From assembly GCF_027622945.1 (NCBI RefSeq), contig NZ_JAPZVQ010000005.1:196040-260039 (forward strand): DNA of 64,000 bases, in the 5' to 3' direction. Of the stretch, positions 8,033-15,142 are shown piece after piece. The first letter of the stretch is position 1, and the number at the start of each line of letters is the position of its first letter. Both the position numbers and the translations under genes were made by a program. The DNA comes from Glycomyces lechevalierae. Its GTDB lineage: Bacteria > Actinomycetota > Actinomycetes > Mycobacteriales > Micromonosporaceae. Below the pieces are notes generated by a model, which saw only the letters and a list, made by a program, of their open reading frames with translations, was not told the DNA's origin and ran no database searches.

Positions 8033-8800
8033 ATGATCGAGTACTACTCCTCCGCCGAGATCGAGGCGATGCGCCCGGCCGGGCGCTTCGTGGCCGGGGT
8101 GCTCGCCGAGCTGGCGCGCACGGCCGAGGTCGGCATGAACCTGCTCGAGCTGGACGATCTGGCCGCGCGCCGCATCAAGGAGGCCGGCGCGGTGTCCTGC
8201 TATGTGGACTACCACCCGTCGTTCGGCGGGAGCCCGTTCGGGAAGGTGCTGTGCACCTCGGTGAACGACGCGGTGCTGCACGGCCTGCCGTTCGACTACA
8301 AGATCAAGGACGGCGACCTGGTGAGCTTCGACTTCGCGGCCGAAGTGGACGGGTGGGTCGCGGACTCGGCGCTGTCGGTCGTGGTCGGCGACGCGAGCGA
8401 GCACGACCTGCACTTGATCGACACGACGACGCGGGCGCTCGAGGCGGGCATCGCGGCGGCGACCGTGGGGAACAAGCTGGGCGACATCGGGCACGCGATC
8501 GCGACCGTGGCGCGCGGCGACGGCCTGAAGGTGAACACGCAGTTCGGCGGGCACGGCGTGGGCCGCACGATGCACGGCGACCCGCACGTCCCGAACGACG
8601 GCCGCCCGGGCCGGGGCATGAAGCTGAAGCCGGGCCTCGTGATCGCGATCGAGCCTTGGTTCCTGCAGACCACCGACGAGATCGTCTACGACCCGGACGG
8701 ATGGACGCTGCGCAGTGCCGACGGTTCGCGCGGGGCGCACATGGAGCACACGGTGGCGATCACGGAAGACGGGCCGATCATTCTGACGGCACGCGACTAG
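8033..8800 (+). CDS. map: Type I methionine aminopeptidase
   Basis: A 255-residue cytoplasmic metalloprotease removing initiator methionine. The five metal ligands are visible: Asp in VSFDF, Asp in WVADSAL, His in FGGHGVGRTMH, Glu in VIAIEPWF and Glu in HMEHTVAI. ATG 8033 is favoured because GAAAGG (8021-8026) is well spaced; an in-frame ATG at 8015 would add six residues. It is not in the usual ribosomal-protein context and has its own divergent XRE regulator, so it is probably an additional, regulated Map rather than the housekeeping copy (inference). Confidence 0.93.
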   Translation: MIEYYSSAEIEAMRPAGRFVAGVLAELARTAEVGMNLLELDDLAARRIKEAGAVSCYVDYHPSFGGSPFGKVLCTSVNDAVLHGLPFDYKIKDGDLVSFDFAAEVDGWVADSALSVVVGDASEHDLHLIDTTTRALEAGIAAATVGNKLGDIGHAIATVARGDGLKVNTQFGGHGVGRTMHGDPHVPNDGRPGRGMKLKPGLVIAIEPWFLQTTDEIVYDPDGWTLRSADGSRGAHMEHTVAITEDGPIILTARD

Positions 8801-8923
8801 GCGTCCGGCGGGCACTCCAAAGACGCAAGCCTCGGCCAGGCTCTCCACAGGCACTGCTCGCAAGCTTCGCAGTGGCGACCCCCGGTTTCCAAGCTAGGTC
8901 GGGGAACCTGAAGCGGAGCTGAA

Positions 8924-8939
8924 GTGCGGGGATCCGCAC
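8924..8939. terminator. Hairpin between convergent map and rimJ-like genes
   Basis: GTGCGG-GGAT-CCGCAC, enclosed by a weaker TGAAG/CTTCA pairing. There is no U-tract; terminator function is only suggested by its place between convergent genes. Confidence 0.35.
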
Positions 8940-8947
8940 CGCTCGCT

Positions 8948-9577
8948 TCAGTGGTCCGCTTCGGTCCTCGCCAGGCGGGCCATACGGTCGATCATGCGCT
9001 CGGTGGCGATCTCCTCGGCGGTGACGGCGTACCCGTAGTGGTCGCGCCAGTCGCCGTCGATGTAGAGGTAGCGCTTGTGCAGACCTTCGCGGCGCAGGCC
9101 GAGCTTCTCGGCGACGCGGTTCGACGGGCCGTTCTCGGGGCGGATGTTGACCTCGATGCGGTGGAGGCGGCCGACGGTGAGCGCATGGTCGACGACGAGG
9201 GCGAGCGCCGTGGCGGTGATGCCCTTCCCGGCGTGGCCGCGGTCGATCCAGTAGCCGGCGTAGGCGGAGCCGAAGGCGCGGCGCACGATGTTGCCGACCG
9301 TGAGGCCGCCGCACAGGTGGCCCTGCCAGCAGACCGCGAGAGGCCAGCTCGTGCCGTCCTTGATGGAGCGCTTGAGGCCGCGGAGCATGGCGCGGAACGC
9401 GGCGGGCGAGTGCGCTTCGTGCCAGGTGGTGCCGGTGCCGGGTTCCCAAGGGGCGAGCCAGGCCTCGTTGGCGCGGCGCAGCTCGGACCAGCGGGCGGCG
9501 TCGGAGCGCTTGAAGGGGCGGACGCTGACGTCGCCGTGGTTCAGGTTCACGGGCCAACCGGGGTTGGAGAGGGTCAT
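8948..9577 (-). CDS. rimJ: RimJ/RimL-type GNAT N-acetyltransferase
   Basis: A 209-residue GNAT protein. The acetyl-CoA loop is RGHAGKGITATAL, and the closing motif is HRIEVNIRPENGPSNRVAEKLGLRREG, as in RimJ-like ribosomal-protein or small-molecule acetyltransferases. It follows moeA after 25 bases. Together with galU this gives the order galU-moeA-rimJ seen in mycobacteria (Rv0993-Rv0995). The acetyl acceptor is not known; the symbol rests on synteny and family. Confidence 0.82.
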   Translation of the reverse strand: MTLSNPGWPVNLNHGDVSVRPFKRSDAARWSELRRANEAWLAPWEPGTGTTWHEAHSPAAFRAMLRGLKRSIKDGTSWPLAVCWQGHLCGGLTVGNIVRRAFGSAYAGYWIDRGHAGKGITATALALVVDHALTVGRLHRIEVNIRPENGPSNRVAEKLGLRREGLHKRYLYIDGDWRDHYGYAVTAEEIATERMIDRMARLARTEADH

Positions 9578-9602
9578 TCGTTGTCCAACTGCGGATCGTT
9601 GA

Positions 9603-10841
9603 TCATCGGTTCCGGTCCAGGAGCAGCACGTCTACGGTCGAGCCGGCGGGCACCCGGGTCGCGTTCTCGCCGATCGTCATGAGGCCGGTCGCCTCGGCGA
9701 GTCCGGAGAGCGTGTAGGACGTGGCTCCCAGCGGGGCGACGGTGTAGCCGCCGCCGCGCCTCTCGGCGACGCGGACGGGCCGGAATTCGCGCAGCCCGCT
9801 CGGTGAGGATACGGGCTCGGTCAGGTTGGCGCGCACGCTGGGCCGGAAAACCGGCTCGGCCCCGGCGAGGCGCTGGATGAGCGGCCGGGCGATCACCTCG
9901 AACGCGATCGTGGCGGCGACGGGGTCGCCGGGGAGGCACACGACCGGGACCTCTTCGGGTCCGATCGTGCCGAAGCCCATGGTCTCGCAGAGGTAGACGG
10001 CGACGGGGTTGAAGTCGACGGCGCCGTCGCGGGAGAAGGTGCGGCGCACCATGTCCCCGGGGCCGAGGCCCGTGCCGCCGGTGGTGATGACGAGGTCGGC
10101 GCGGAGGATCTGGTCGTCGAGGACGGAGCGGAGCGCATCGGGCTCGTCGTCGCAGATGCCGACGCGGTACGCGTGCGCGCCCGCCTCGGAGGCGGCGGCG
10201 GTGACCAGGTGGGAGTTGACGTCGATGAGCTGGCCGGGCTGCGAGGGGCGGCCGGTGTCGACGAGCTCGTCGCCGGTGGCGATCACGACGACGCGGGGCG
10301 TGGGGCGCACGACCACGTCCGCGATCCCGGCCGCGGCGAGGAGCCCGATGAGGTTGGGAGTGACGCGGCGGCCCTCGTGGGCCAGGATCTCCCCTGAGGG
10401 CCGCTCGGATCCCATGCGGCGCACGCCGTGTCCGCGGCGCGGCACCTGGCGGACGTCGACCGTCGCCATGCCCTCGTCGGTCCAGGCGAGGGGCACGACC
10501 ATGTCGGCGCCGACCGGGAGGGCCGCGCCGGCGGCCACGGAGAAGCAGGTGCCGGAGACGAGGCGCACGGGGCGCCAGGAGGAGGCGGCGAGGTCGCCGA
10601 GGACCTTGAGGCCAACGCCGCGTTCAGGACTCGCGCCGGCGATGTCGTCGCCGTTGCACGCGTACCCGTCGATCGCGGCGTAGTCGAAGGCGGGGAGCGG
10701 TCCCGGGTTGACGGCGTTCTCCGCCAGGACCGACCCGGTCGACTGGGTCATGTCGATGTCGACCGGGGGCAGGGGTCGCACCAGGGCCAGCGCCTTCGCC
10801 AGGAAGTCGGCCAATGGTGTCGCCTCGCCGGTCCCCTTCAC
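9603..10841 (-). CDS. moeA: Molybdopterin molybdotransferase MoeA
   Basis: A 412-residue protein inserting molybdate into adenylated molybdopterin. It has the MoeA N-terminal FDYAAIDGYA, the central SGTCFSVAAGAALPVGADMVV, the MPT-binding TTGGTGLGPGDMVRR, CLPGDPVAATIAFEV and a C-terminal domain IV ending in DVLLLDRNR. It lies between galU and rimJ, all on the minus strand, a conserved actinobacterial trio. It has no other Mo-cofactor genes nearby in the window. Confidence 0.95.
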   Translation of the reverse strand: MKGTGEATPLADFLAKALALVRPLPPVDIDMTQSTGSVLAENAVNPGPLPAFDYAAIDGYACNGDDIAGASPERGVGLKVLGDLAASSWRPVRLVSGTCFSVAAGAALPVGADMVVPLAWTDEGMATVDVRQVPRRGHGVRRMGSERPSGEILAHEGRRVTPNLIGLLAAAGIADVVVRPTPRVVVIATGDELVDTGRPSQPGQLIDVNSHLVTAAASEAGAHAYRVGICDDEPDALRSVLDDQILRADLVITTGGTGLGPGDMVRRTFSRDGAVDFNPVAVYLCETMGFGTIGPEEVPVVCLPGDPVAATIAFEVIARPLIQRLAGAEPVFRPSVRANLTEPVSSPSGLREFRPVRVAERRGGGYTVAPLGATSYTLSGLAEATGLMTIGENATRVPAGSTVDVLLLDRNR

Positions 10842-10895
10842 TCCTCATCCCCCCGTCGGTCAAGTTCCTCTCAGCGCCGCCTCGCGGTCGCCGGG

Positions 10896-11786
10896 TCAGT
10901 CAAGTGTCGCACTGAATTCGCGCAGCCAGGCGTTGAAGCCGGGCAAGTCGTCCCGCTGGCTTGCGAGCTCGACCAGCGTCTGGAGGTACGCGACGGGCTC
11001 TCCGGTGTCGTAGCGGCGGCCGCGGAAGACGACGGCGTGGACGGGGGTTCCCTTGGCGCGCATGGCCTCCATGGCGTCCGTGAGTTGGATCTCGCCGCCG
11101 CTGCCGGGCTCGGTCTGCTCGAGGACCGGGAAGATGGAGCCGGGGAGGACGTAGCGTCCGATGAGGATCAGGTTGGACGGCGCGTCTTCGACGGCGGGCT
11201 TCTCGACCAGGCCGGTGACTTCGACGATGTCCTCGGCGTCGGTGGGCTGCACGGCGGCGACGCCGTAGCGGGAGACCTGGTCGTCGGGGACCTCGATGAG
11301 GGCGAGGACGATGCCGCCGGTCTCGGACTGGAGGTCGATCATGCGCGGCAGGAGCTTGTCGTCGAGGTGGCACCACTCGTCGCCGAGGAGGACCGCGAAG
11401 GGCTCGTCGCCGACGTGGGAGGCGGCGCGGCCGACGGCGTGGCCGAGGCCCTTGGCGCCGCCCTGGCGGATCGCGGTCATCTCGGCGATCGTCTCGGGGG
11501 CCTTGACTTTGGCGAGCATCTCGTTCTTGCCCTTGGCTTTGAGGGCGTTGTCGAGGTCGGCGCGGGCGTCGAAGTAGTCGATCATGGCGTCTTTGCCGGG
11601 GGCGGTCACGAGGGTGACGTCGGCGGCGCCGGCGGCGGCGGCCTCCTCCACGATGTACTGGAGGACGGGCTTGTCGACGATCGGCAGGAGTTCCTTGGGG
11701 ATGGCCTTGGTGACCGGCAGGAAGCGGGTGGCGAAACCTGCCGCGGGGATGACGGCTTTGGTGGCGCGGGGCGCGGTTGCTGACAT
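10896..11786 (-). CDS. galU: UTP-glucose-1-phosphate uridylyltransferase
   Basis: A 296-residue nucleotidyltransferase making UDP-glucose for cell-wall and polysaccharide synthesis. The signature AAGFATRFLPVTKAIPKELL is at residues 15-34, followed by LLGDEWCH and TGLVEKPAVEDAPSNL, typical of bacterial GalU. It is the first gene of galU-moeA-rimJ. The length and start (ATG 11786) match the family. Confidence 0.96.
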   Translation of the reverse strand: MSATAPRATKAVIPAAGFATRFLPVTKAIPKELLPIVDKPVLQYIVEEAAAAGAADVTLVTAPGKDAMIDYFDARADLDNALKAKGKNEMLAKVKAPETIAEMTAIRQGGAKGLGHAVGRAASHVGDEPFAVLLGDEWCHLDDKLLPRMIDLQSETGGIVLALIEVPDDQVSRYGVAAVQPTDAEDIVEVTGLVEKPAVEDAPSNLILIGRYVLPGSIFPVLEQTEPGSGGEIQLTDAMEAMRAKGTPVHAVVFRGRRYDTGEPVAYLQTLVELASQRDDLPGFNAWLREFSATLD

Positions 11787-11867
11787 ACCGCGAGGGTAGC
11801 GTGCACACGCTGCGTCGGCGGTCAGCCACCCGGGAGAACAGCCGGTGAACGTTCGTGCCGGTTCGTC

Positions 11868-13913
11868 TCAGGCTGTCGCGACTCGCCAGGTGTCGCGGCC
11901 GGCGGCCTTGGCGGCGTAGAGGGCCTCGTCGGCGGCGGCGAGGATGCCGGTGGCGGTGTCGGCGTGCTCGCCGAGGACGGCGACGCCGATGGAGACGGTG
12001 ACGTTGAGTTCGCGGCCGCCGGTGGCGTCGTTGACTTTGAACTTGCGGGCGTTGACGGCCTTGCCGAGTCGTTCGGCGACGACGGACGCGCCGCCCGCGT
12101 CGGTCTCGGGCAGCAGGACCATGAACTCCTCGCCGCCGTGGCGGAACGCGAGGTCGACTTCGCGGATCTGGCCGGTGATGCGGCGGGCGAGTTCGATGAG
12201 GACCTGGTCGCCGACGGGGTGGCCGTAGGTGTCGTTGACGGTCTTGAAGCGGTCCAGGTCGATCGCGAGGAGCGCGGAGGGGCGCTGGTAGCGGCGGGAG
12301 CGCTCCGCCTCGCGGCGCAGCGAGGTCTGCATGAAGCGGTAGTTCCACAGGCCGGTGAGGGGATCGGTGAGGCTCAATCGTTCGGCGTGGCGGTGCAGGA
12401 GGACGTTCTCGACGGCGACGGAGGCCTGCCCGGCGAAGGTCTTGAGGGTGTCGACGTCGCCCGGTTCGAAGTCGTCGCCGGCGATCCGGTTGTAGAGGAC
12501 GAGGACGCCGAGGACGCCGGCGTCGGTGCGGGGGGCGCCGCCGAACTCGGAGTCGCTGGGGCGGCCCGTGGTGCGTTCCTGCTCGACGGGTTGCCTGCCG
12601 CTGCTGCGCTCATGTTCAACGGGCTGACGCCCGCTACTCCGCTCATGTTCAACGGGCTGACGCCCGCTGAAAGGCACCGCGACGATGGTGTGCGCGTTGG
12701 GTTCCGTGGCGGCGCGGAGGCGGTCTTCGAAGCGGCCGTCGACGATCCGGCCGTGGGCGGGGACGCCGCCGGCGGCGATCGCGCCGATGATGCCTTCGCC
12801 GATGCGGATGCTCGCGGGCTCGGTGAGCCCGAGGTCGCCTTCGCCGGCGCGTTCGCGGAGCTGGTCGGCGTCGTCCACGTCGACGAGCATGATGACGCCG
12901 GCTTCGGCTCCGGCGGTGACCATCGCGGTGTCGAGGATGACCTCGAGGATGCGATCGAGGTCGAGGGTCGCGGTGAGGGTCTGGCCGAGGCGGCCGAGCT
13001 GGCCGCGCATCTGGTCGCGGGAGGCGGTGAGGGCGTTGACGTACGACTGGGTCTGGGCGGTCATGCGGTTGAAGGCGTAGGCGAGCTGCGCGACCTCGTC
13101 CCGGCCGTGCACGGGGACGCGGACGTTGAGGTCGCCTTGGGCGACGCGTTCGGCGGCGGCCGAGAGCTCCGCGAGCGGTCTGGTGGTGGAGCGGGCGAGC
13201 CAGGCGGCGAGGCCGACGGCGCACACGGCGGAGGCGGTGACCATCGCGGCGAGGGTCCAGTACATGGGGGTGACGTCGGTGGCGACCGTACCGATGCTCA
13301 AGGGCAGGAAGGAATCGGTGAAGTCCCAGCGGCCCGCGCCGGCGGAGCCGACCTCGAGCGGGTTGGGGCGGGAGTCCTGGAGGATGAGGTCGGCGTCGGC
13401 GACGCGGGAGAGGCGCGCCAGGAACGCCTGGTCGACCTCGCGGAAGGCGCTGAAGACGGCGGTCGAGCCGTCGGAGTTCTGGACCTCGGCCTGCGCGCCG
13501 AGCGCCACGATCGGGCCCGAGCCGGCGTAGGCGACGGTCTCGCCGCAGTCGACCCAGGAGCCCTGCGGGGCCTCCGCGCCGATGTCCGTGCCGGGGTCGG
13601 TGCTCACGGTGGCGAGGCTGGAGAAGACGACGCCGTCGACCACGGCCCGGTCGACGAGGAGTTGCGCCATTTCTACCGCGTTCTCCTGATCGCCGTTACG
13701 GTAGTTCAATGCCACCGCGGCGGCCGAAGCCTGGATGCGCTCGCAGATGGTGCCGAGGGTCGAGTCGACCATCGTCACCGCCGAGTTCGCCAGCGCCTCC
13801 CCGCGGGAGTCCGCCAGATGGGACATGACGGCAGCGACGAAGACGGCCCCCACCAGGACCGGCCCGAGTACGACGACGAGGAACGCCGTGGTGAGCCGTG
13901 AGCGCAGCGACAC
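11868..13913 (-). CDS. Membrane-bound GAF-GGDEF diguanylate cyclase
   Basis: A 681-residue sensor enzyme. There is a TM helix at about 8-30, an extracytoplasmic sensing region to about 205, and a second TM helix near 210-230. A HAMP linker (TTRPLAELSAAAERVAQGDL), a GAF domain and a C-terminal GGDEF domain follow. The active-site loop reads GGEEF (FRHGGEEFMVLLPE), so synthesis of c-di-GMP from GTP is expected. The GTG at 13913 is preceded by GAGGGGGA; the open frame to 14165 has no start as good. The GAF domain carries a three-copy 11-residue tandem insertion (12570-12668). It separates galU from the 5-FTHF cyclo-ligase, which adjoin in mycobacteria, so it is probably an insertion into that block. 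Confidence 0.9.
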   Translation of the reverse strand: MSLRSRLTTAFLVVVLGPVLVGAVFVAAVMSHLADSRGEALANSAVTMVDSTLGTICERIQASAAAVALNYRNGDQENAVEMAQLLVDRAVVDGVVFSSLATVSTDPGTDIGAEAPQGSWVDCGETVAYAGSGPIVALGAQAEVQNSDGSTAVFSAFREVDQAFLARLSRVADADLILQDSRPNPLEVGSAGAGRWDFTDSFLPLSIGTVATDVTPMYWTLAAMVTASAVCAVGLAAWLARSTTRPLAELSAAAERVAQGDLNVRVPVHGRDEVAQLAYAFNRMTAQTQSYVNALTASRDQMRGQLGRLGQTLTATLDLDRILEVILDTAMVTAGAEAGVIMLVDVDDADQLRERAGEGDLGLTEPASIRIGEGIIGAIAAGGVPAHGRIVDGRFEDRLRAATEPNAHTIVAVPFSGRQPVEHERSSGRQPVEHERSSGRQPVEQERTTGRPSDSEFGGAPRTDAGVLGVLVLYNRIAGDDFEPGDVDTLKTFAGQASVAVENVLLHRHAERLSLTDPLTGLWNYRFMQTSLRREAERSRRYQRPSALLAIDLDRFKTVNDTYGHPVGDQVLIELARRITGQIREVDLAFRHGGEEFMVLLPETDAGGASVVAERLGKAVNARKFKVNDATGGRELNVTVSIGVAVLGEHADTATGILAAADEALYAAKAAGRDTWRVATA
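12570..12668 (-). repeat. Three-copy 33-bp in-frame tandem repeat inside the cyclase GAF domain
   Basis: Units at 12636-12668, 12603-12635 and 12570-12602 encode SGRQPVEHERS, SGRQPVEHERS and SGRQPVEQERT. The first two DNA units differ at only 2 of 33 bases, so the duplication is recent. The third has diverged. Confidence 0.9.
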
Positions 13914-14071
13914 CGAATCCCCCTCAAGTTCACTACTTAGAAGACTACCTAGAGCAACCGACTCGACACGACACGGCAGGGCAATGTAAACGGGACTAAC
14001 CGAAAGGGTGAGTGGAGGCGACCATTCAGGGGAATCCTCCCAGGTACCGGCTCGAGAAGGAAGGAAACGGT

Positions 14072-14674
14072 ATGCAAGAGGCGAAGAGTGCGGCACGTCG
14101 GCAGTTGCTGGAGGCGCGCAAAGCGATGCCCGGGGAACAGCGCGGGTACGCCGATCTGGCCACATGGAAGGCCTTGCGGGACTTCCTGATCGAAGTCGTG
14201 GACGAAGGGGCCGTGGTGGCCGCGTACCGGCCGTTCGGCTCCGAACCGGGCGCGGCGCTCGAACCCGAACTGCCCGAACGCCTCGCGGTGGTCTACAAGG
14301 TCATCGAACCGGTGCTGCTGCCCGACAAGGACCTCGCGTGGCGGGATGCCGGAGGCCCTGGGGGGCAAGAGGAGCCGGACGCGAACTCGCAGGGCGGCGA
14401 CGGCCCGAACCCGGGCGGGGAGACGCTCGGGCCGGACGCGATCAAGGAGGCCGCGGCGGTCATCGTCCCCGCGCTCGCCGTCTCGGACGATGGGATGAGG
14501 CTCGGGCGGGGCGGCGGCTCGTACGACCGGGCGCTAGCCCGGGTGGGGCCGGAGGTGCCGGTGGTGGCGCTGCTGCGGGACGGGGAGTTCGGGTTCCTGG
14601 TGCCGGCCGAGCCGCACGACAGGCCCGTGACGGGTGTGATCACTCCTGCCACGGGATTCACCTCGTTGAGATAG
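14072..14674 (+). CDS. 5-formyltetrahydrofolate cyclo-ligase
   Basis: A 200-residue protein, ATP-dependent, converting 5-formyl-THF to 5,10-methenyl-THF in one-carbon metabolism. Signature elements are AAYRPFGSEP, IVPALAVSDDGMRLGRGGGSYDR (ATP/Mg loop) and the C-terminal PVTGVITPATGF. ATG 14072 follows AAGGAAGG; the upstream in-frame ATG at 14012 lacks such a site. It lies directly before ruc, as Rv0992c lies next to Rv0991c. A Gly/Glu-rich loop near residues 95-120 is longer than usual. Confidence 0.93.
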   Translation: MQEAKSAARRQLLEARKAMPGEQRGYADLATWKALRDFLIEVVDEGAVVAAYRPFGSEPGAALEPELPERLAVVYKVIEPVLLPDKDLAWRDAGGPGGQEEPDANSQGGDGPNPGGETLGPDAIKEAAAVIVPALAVSDDGMRLGRGGGSYDRALARVGPEVPVVALLRDGEFGFLVPAEPHDRPVTGVITPATGFTSLR

Positions 14675-14699
14675 GCCACACAGGCTCAGGCGGATGGGA

Positions 14700-14726
14700 T
14701 TAGCACTCAGCGGCGTTGACTGCTAA
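14700..14726. promoter_or_regulatory. CIRCE element upstream of the Ruc-type gene
   Basis: TTAGCACTC-N9-GACTGCTAA. The left arm is the exact CIRCE consensus and the right arm has one mismatch. It lies 41 bases before the GTG at 14767, in the gap between 5-FTHF cyclo-ligase and the zinc-ribbon gene. Confidence 0.88.
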
Positions 14727-14766
14727 TGTCGATCGAGATCTGTGTTGAGTGCTGGAGGTCTAGGAC

Positions 14767-15087
14767 GTGCCTGTCTACGAATACCGCTGCAAGGAGTGCG
14801 GTTACGAGTTCGACAAACACCAGTCGTTCTCTGAAGCGCGCCTCACCGACTGCCCGAACTGCGAGGCCGAGGGCGCGCTGCGCAAGGTCTTCGGGAACGT
14901 GGGCGTGACCTTCAAGGGCAGCGGCTTCTACCGCACCGACTCCAGGTCGACCGATTCCAGCTCCCTCGGCTCGAACGGCTCCAAGAACGGGGCCAAGAAG
15001 AGCGAGACGAAGTCGGAGCCGAAGTCCGAGACCAAGGCCGCCGCCTCGAGCGCGTCCGGGTCCGGGAGCGCCGCCAAGGCCGCCTGA
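14767..15087 (+). CDS. ruc: FmdB-family zinc-ribbon protein, Ruc-type redox chaperone
   Basis: A 106-residue protein. An N-terminal zinc ribbon (PVYEYRCKECGYEFDKHQ, then DCPNC) holds two CxxC pairs, followed by a Ser/Lys-rich, apparently disordered tail with KSETKSEPKSETK-like repeats. This architecture, its place beside 5-FTHF cyclo-ligase and a CIRCE site match mycobacterial Rv0991c/Ruc, described as an HrcA-controlled chaperone activated by cysteine oxidation. The GTG at 14767 follows GGAGG (14754-14758). Function by homology and context; not proven here. Confidence 0.82.
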   Translation: MPVYEYRCKECGYEFDKHQSFSEARLTDCPNCEAEGALRKVFGNVGVTFKGSGFYRTDSRSTDSSSLGSNGSKNGAKKSETKSEPKSETKAAASSASGSGSAAKAA

Positions 15088-15100
15088 TCTGAACTTTCCG

Positions 15101-15137
15101 CCGGTGCCCCGGCCGCGTGAAGCGGTCGGGGCACCGG
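15101..15137. terminator. Bidirectional terminator between ruc and the PBP gene
   Basis: A 16-bp stem, CCGGTGCCCCGGCCGC / GCGGTCGGGGCACCGG with one G-T wobble and loop GTGAA, between convergent genes. Confidence 0.75.
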
Positions 15138-15142
15138 TGTGT

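Noticed and set aside
11964..13901. 645-residue plus-strand ORF
   Set aside because: Shadow of the diguanylate cyclase; Gly/Asp/Val-rich sequence without domains.
13914..14165. N-terminal extension of the diguanylate cyclase
   Set aside because: The GTG at 13913 has a strong Shine-Dalgarno and leads straight into the first membrane helix; the extension overlaps the cyclo-ligase gene.
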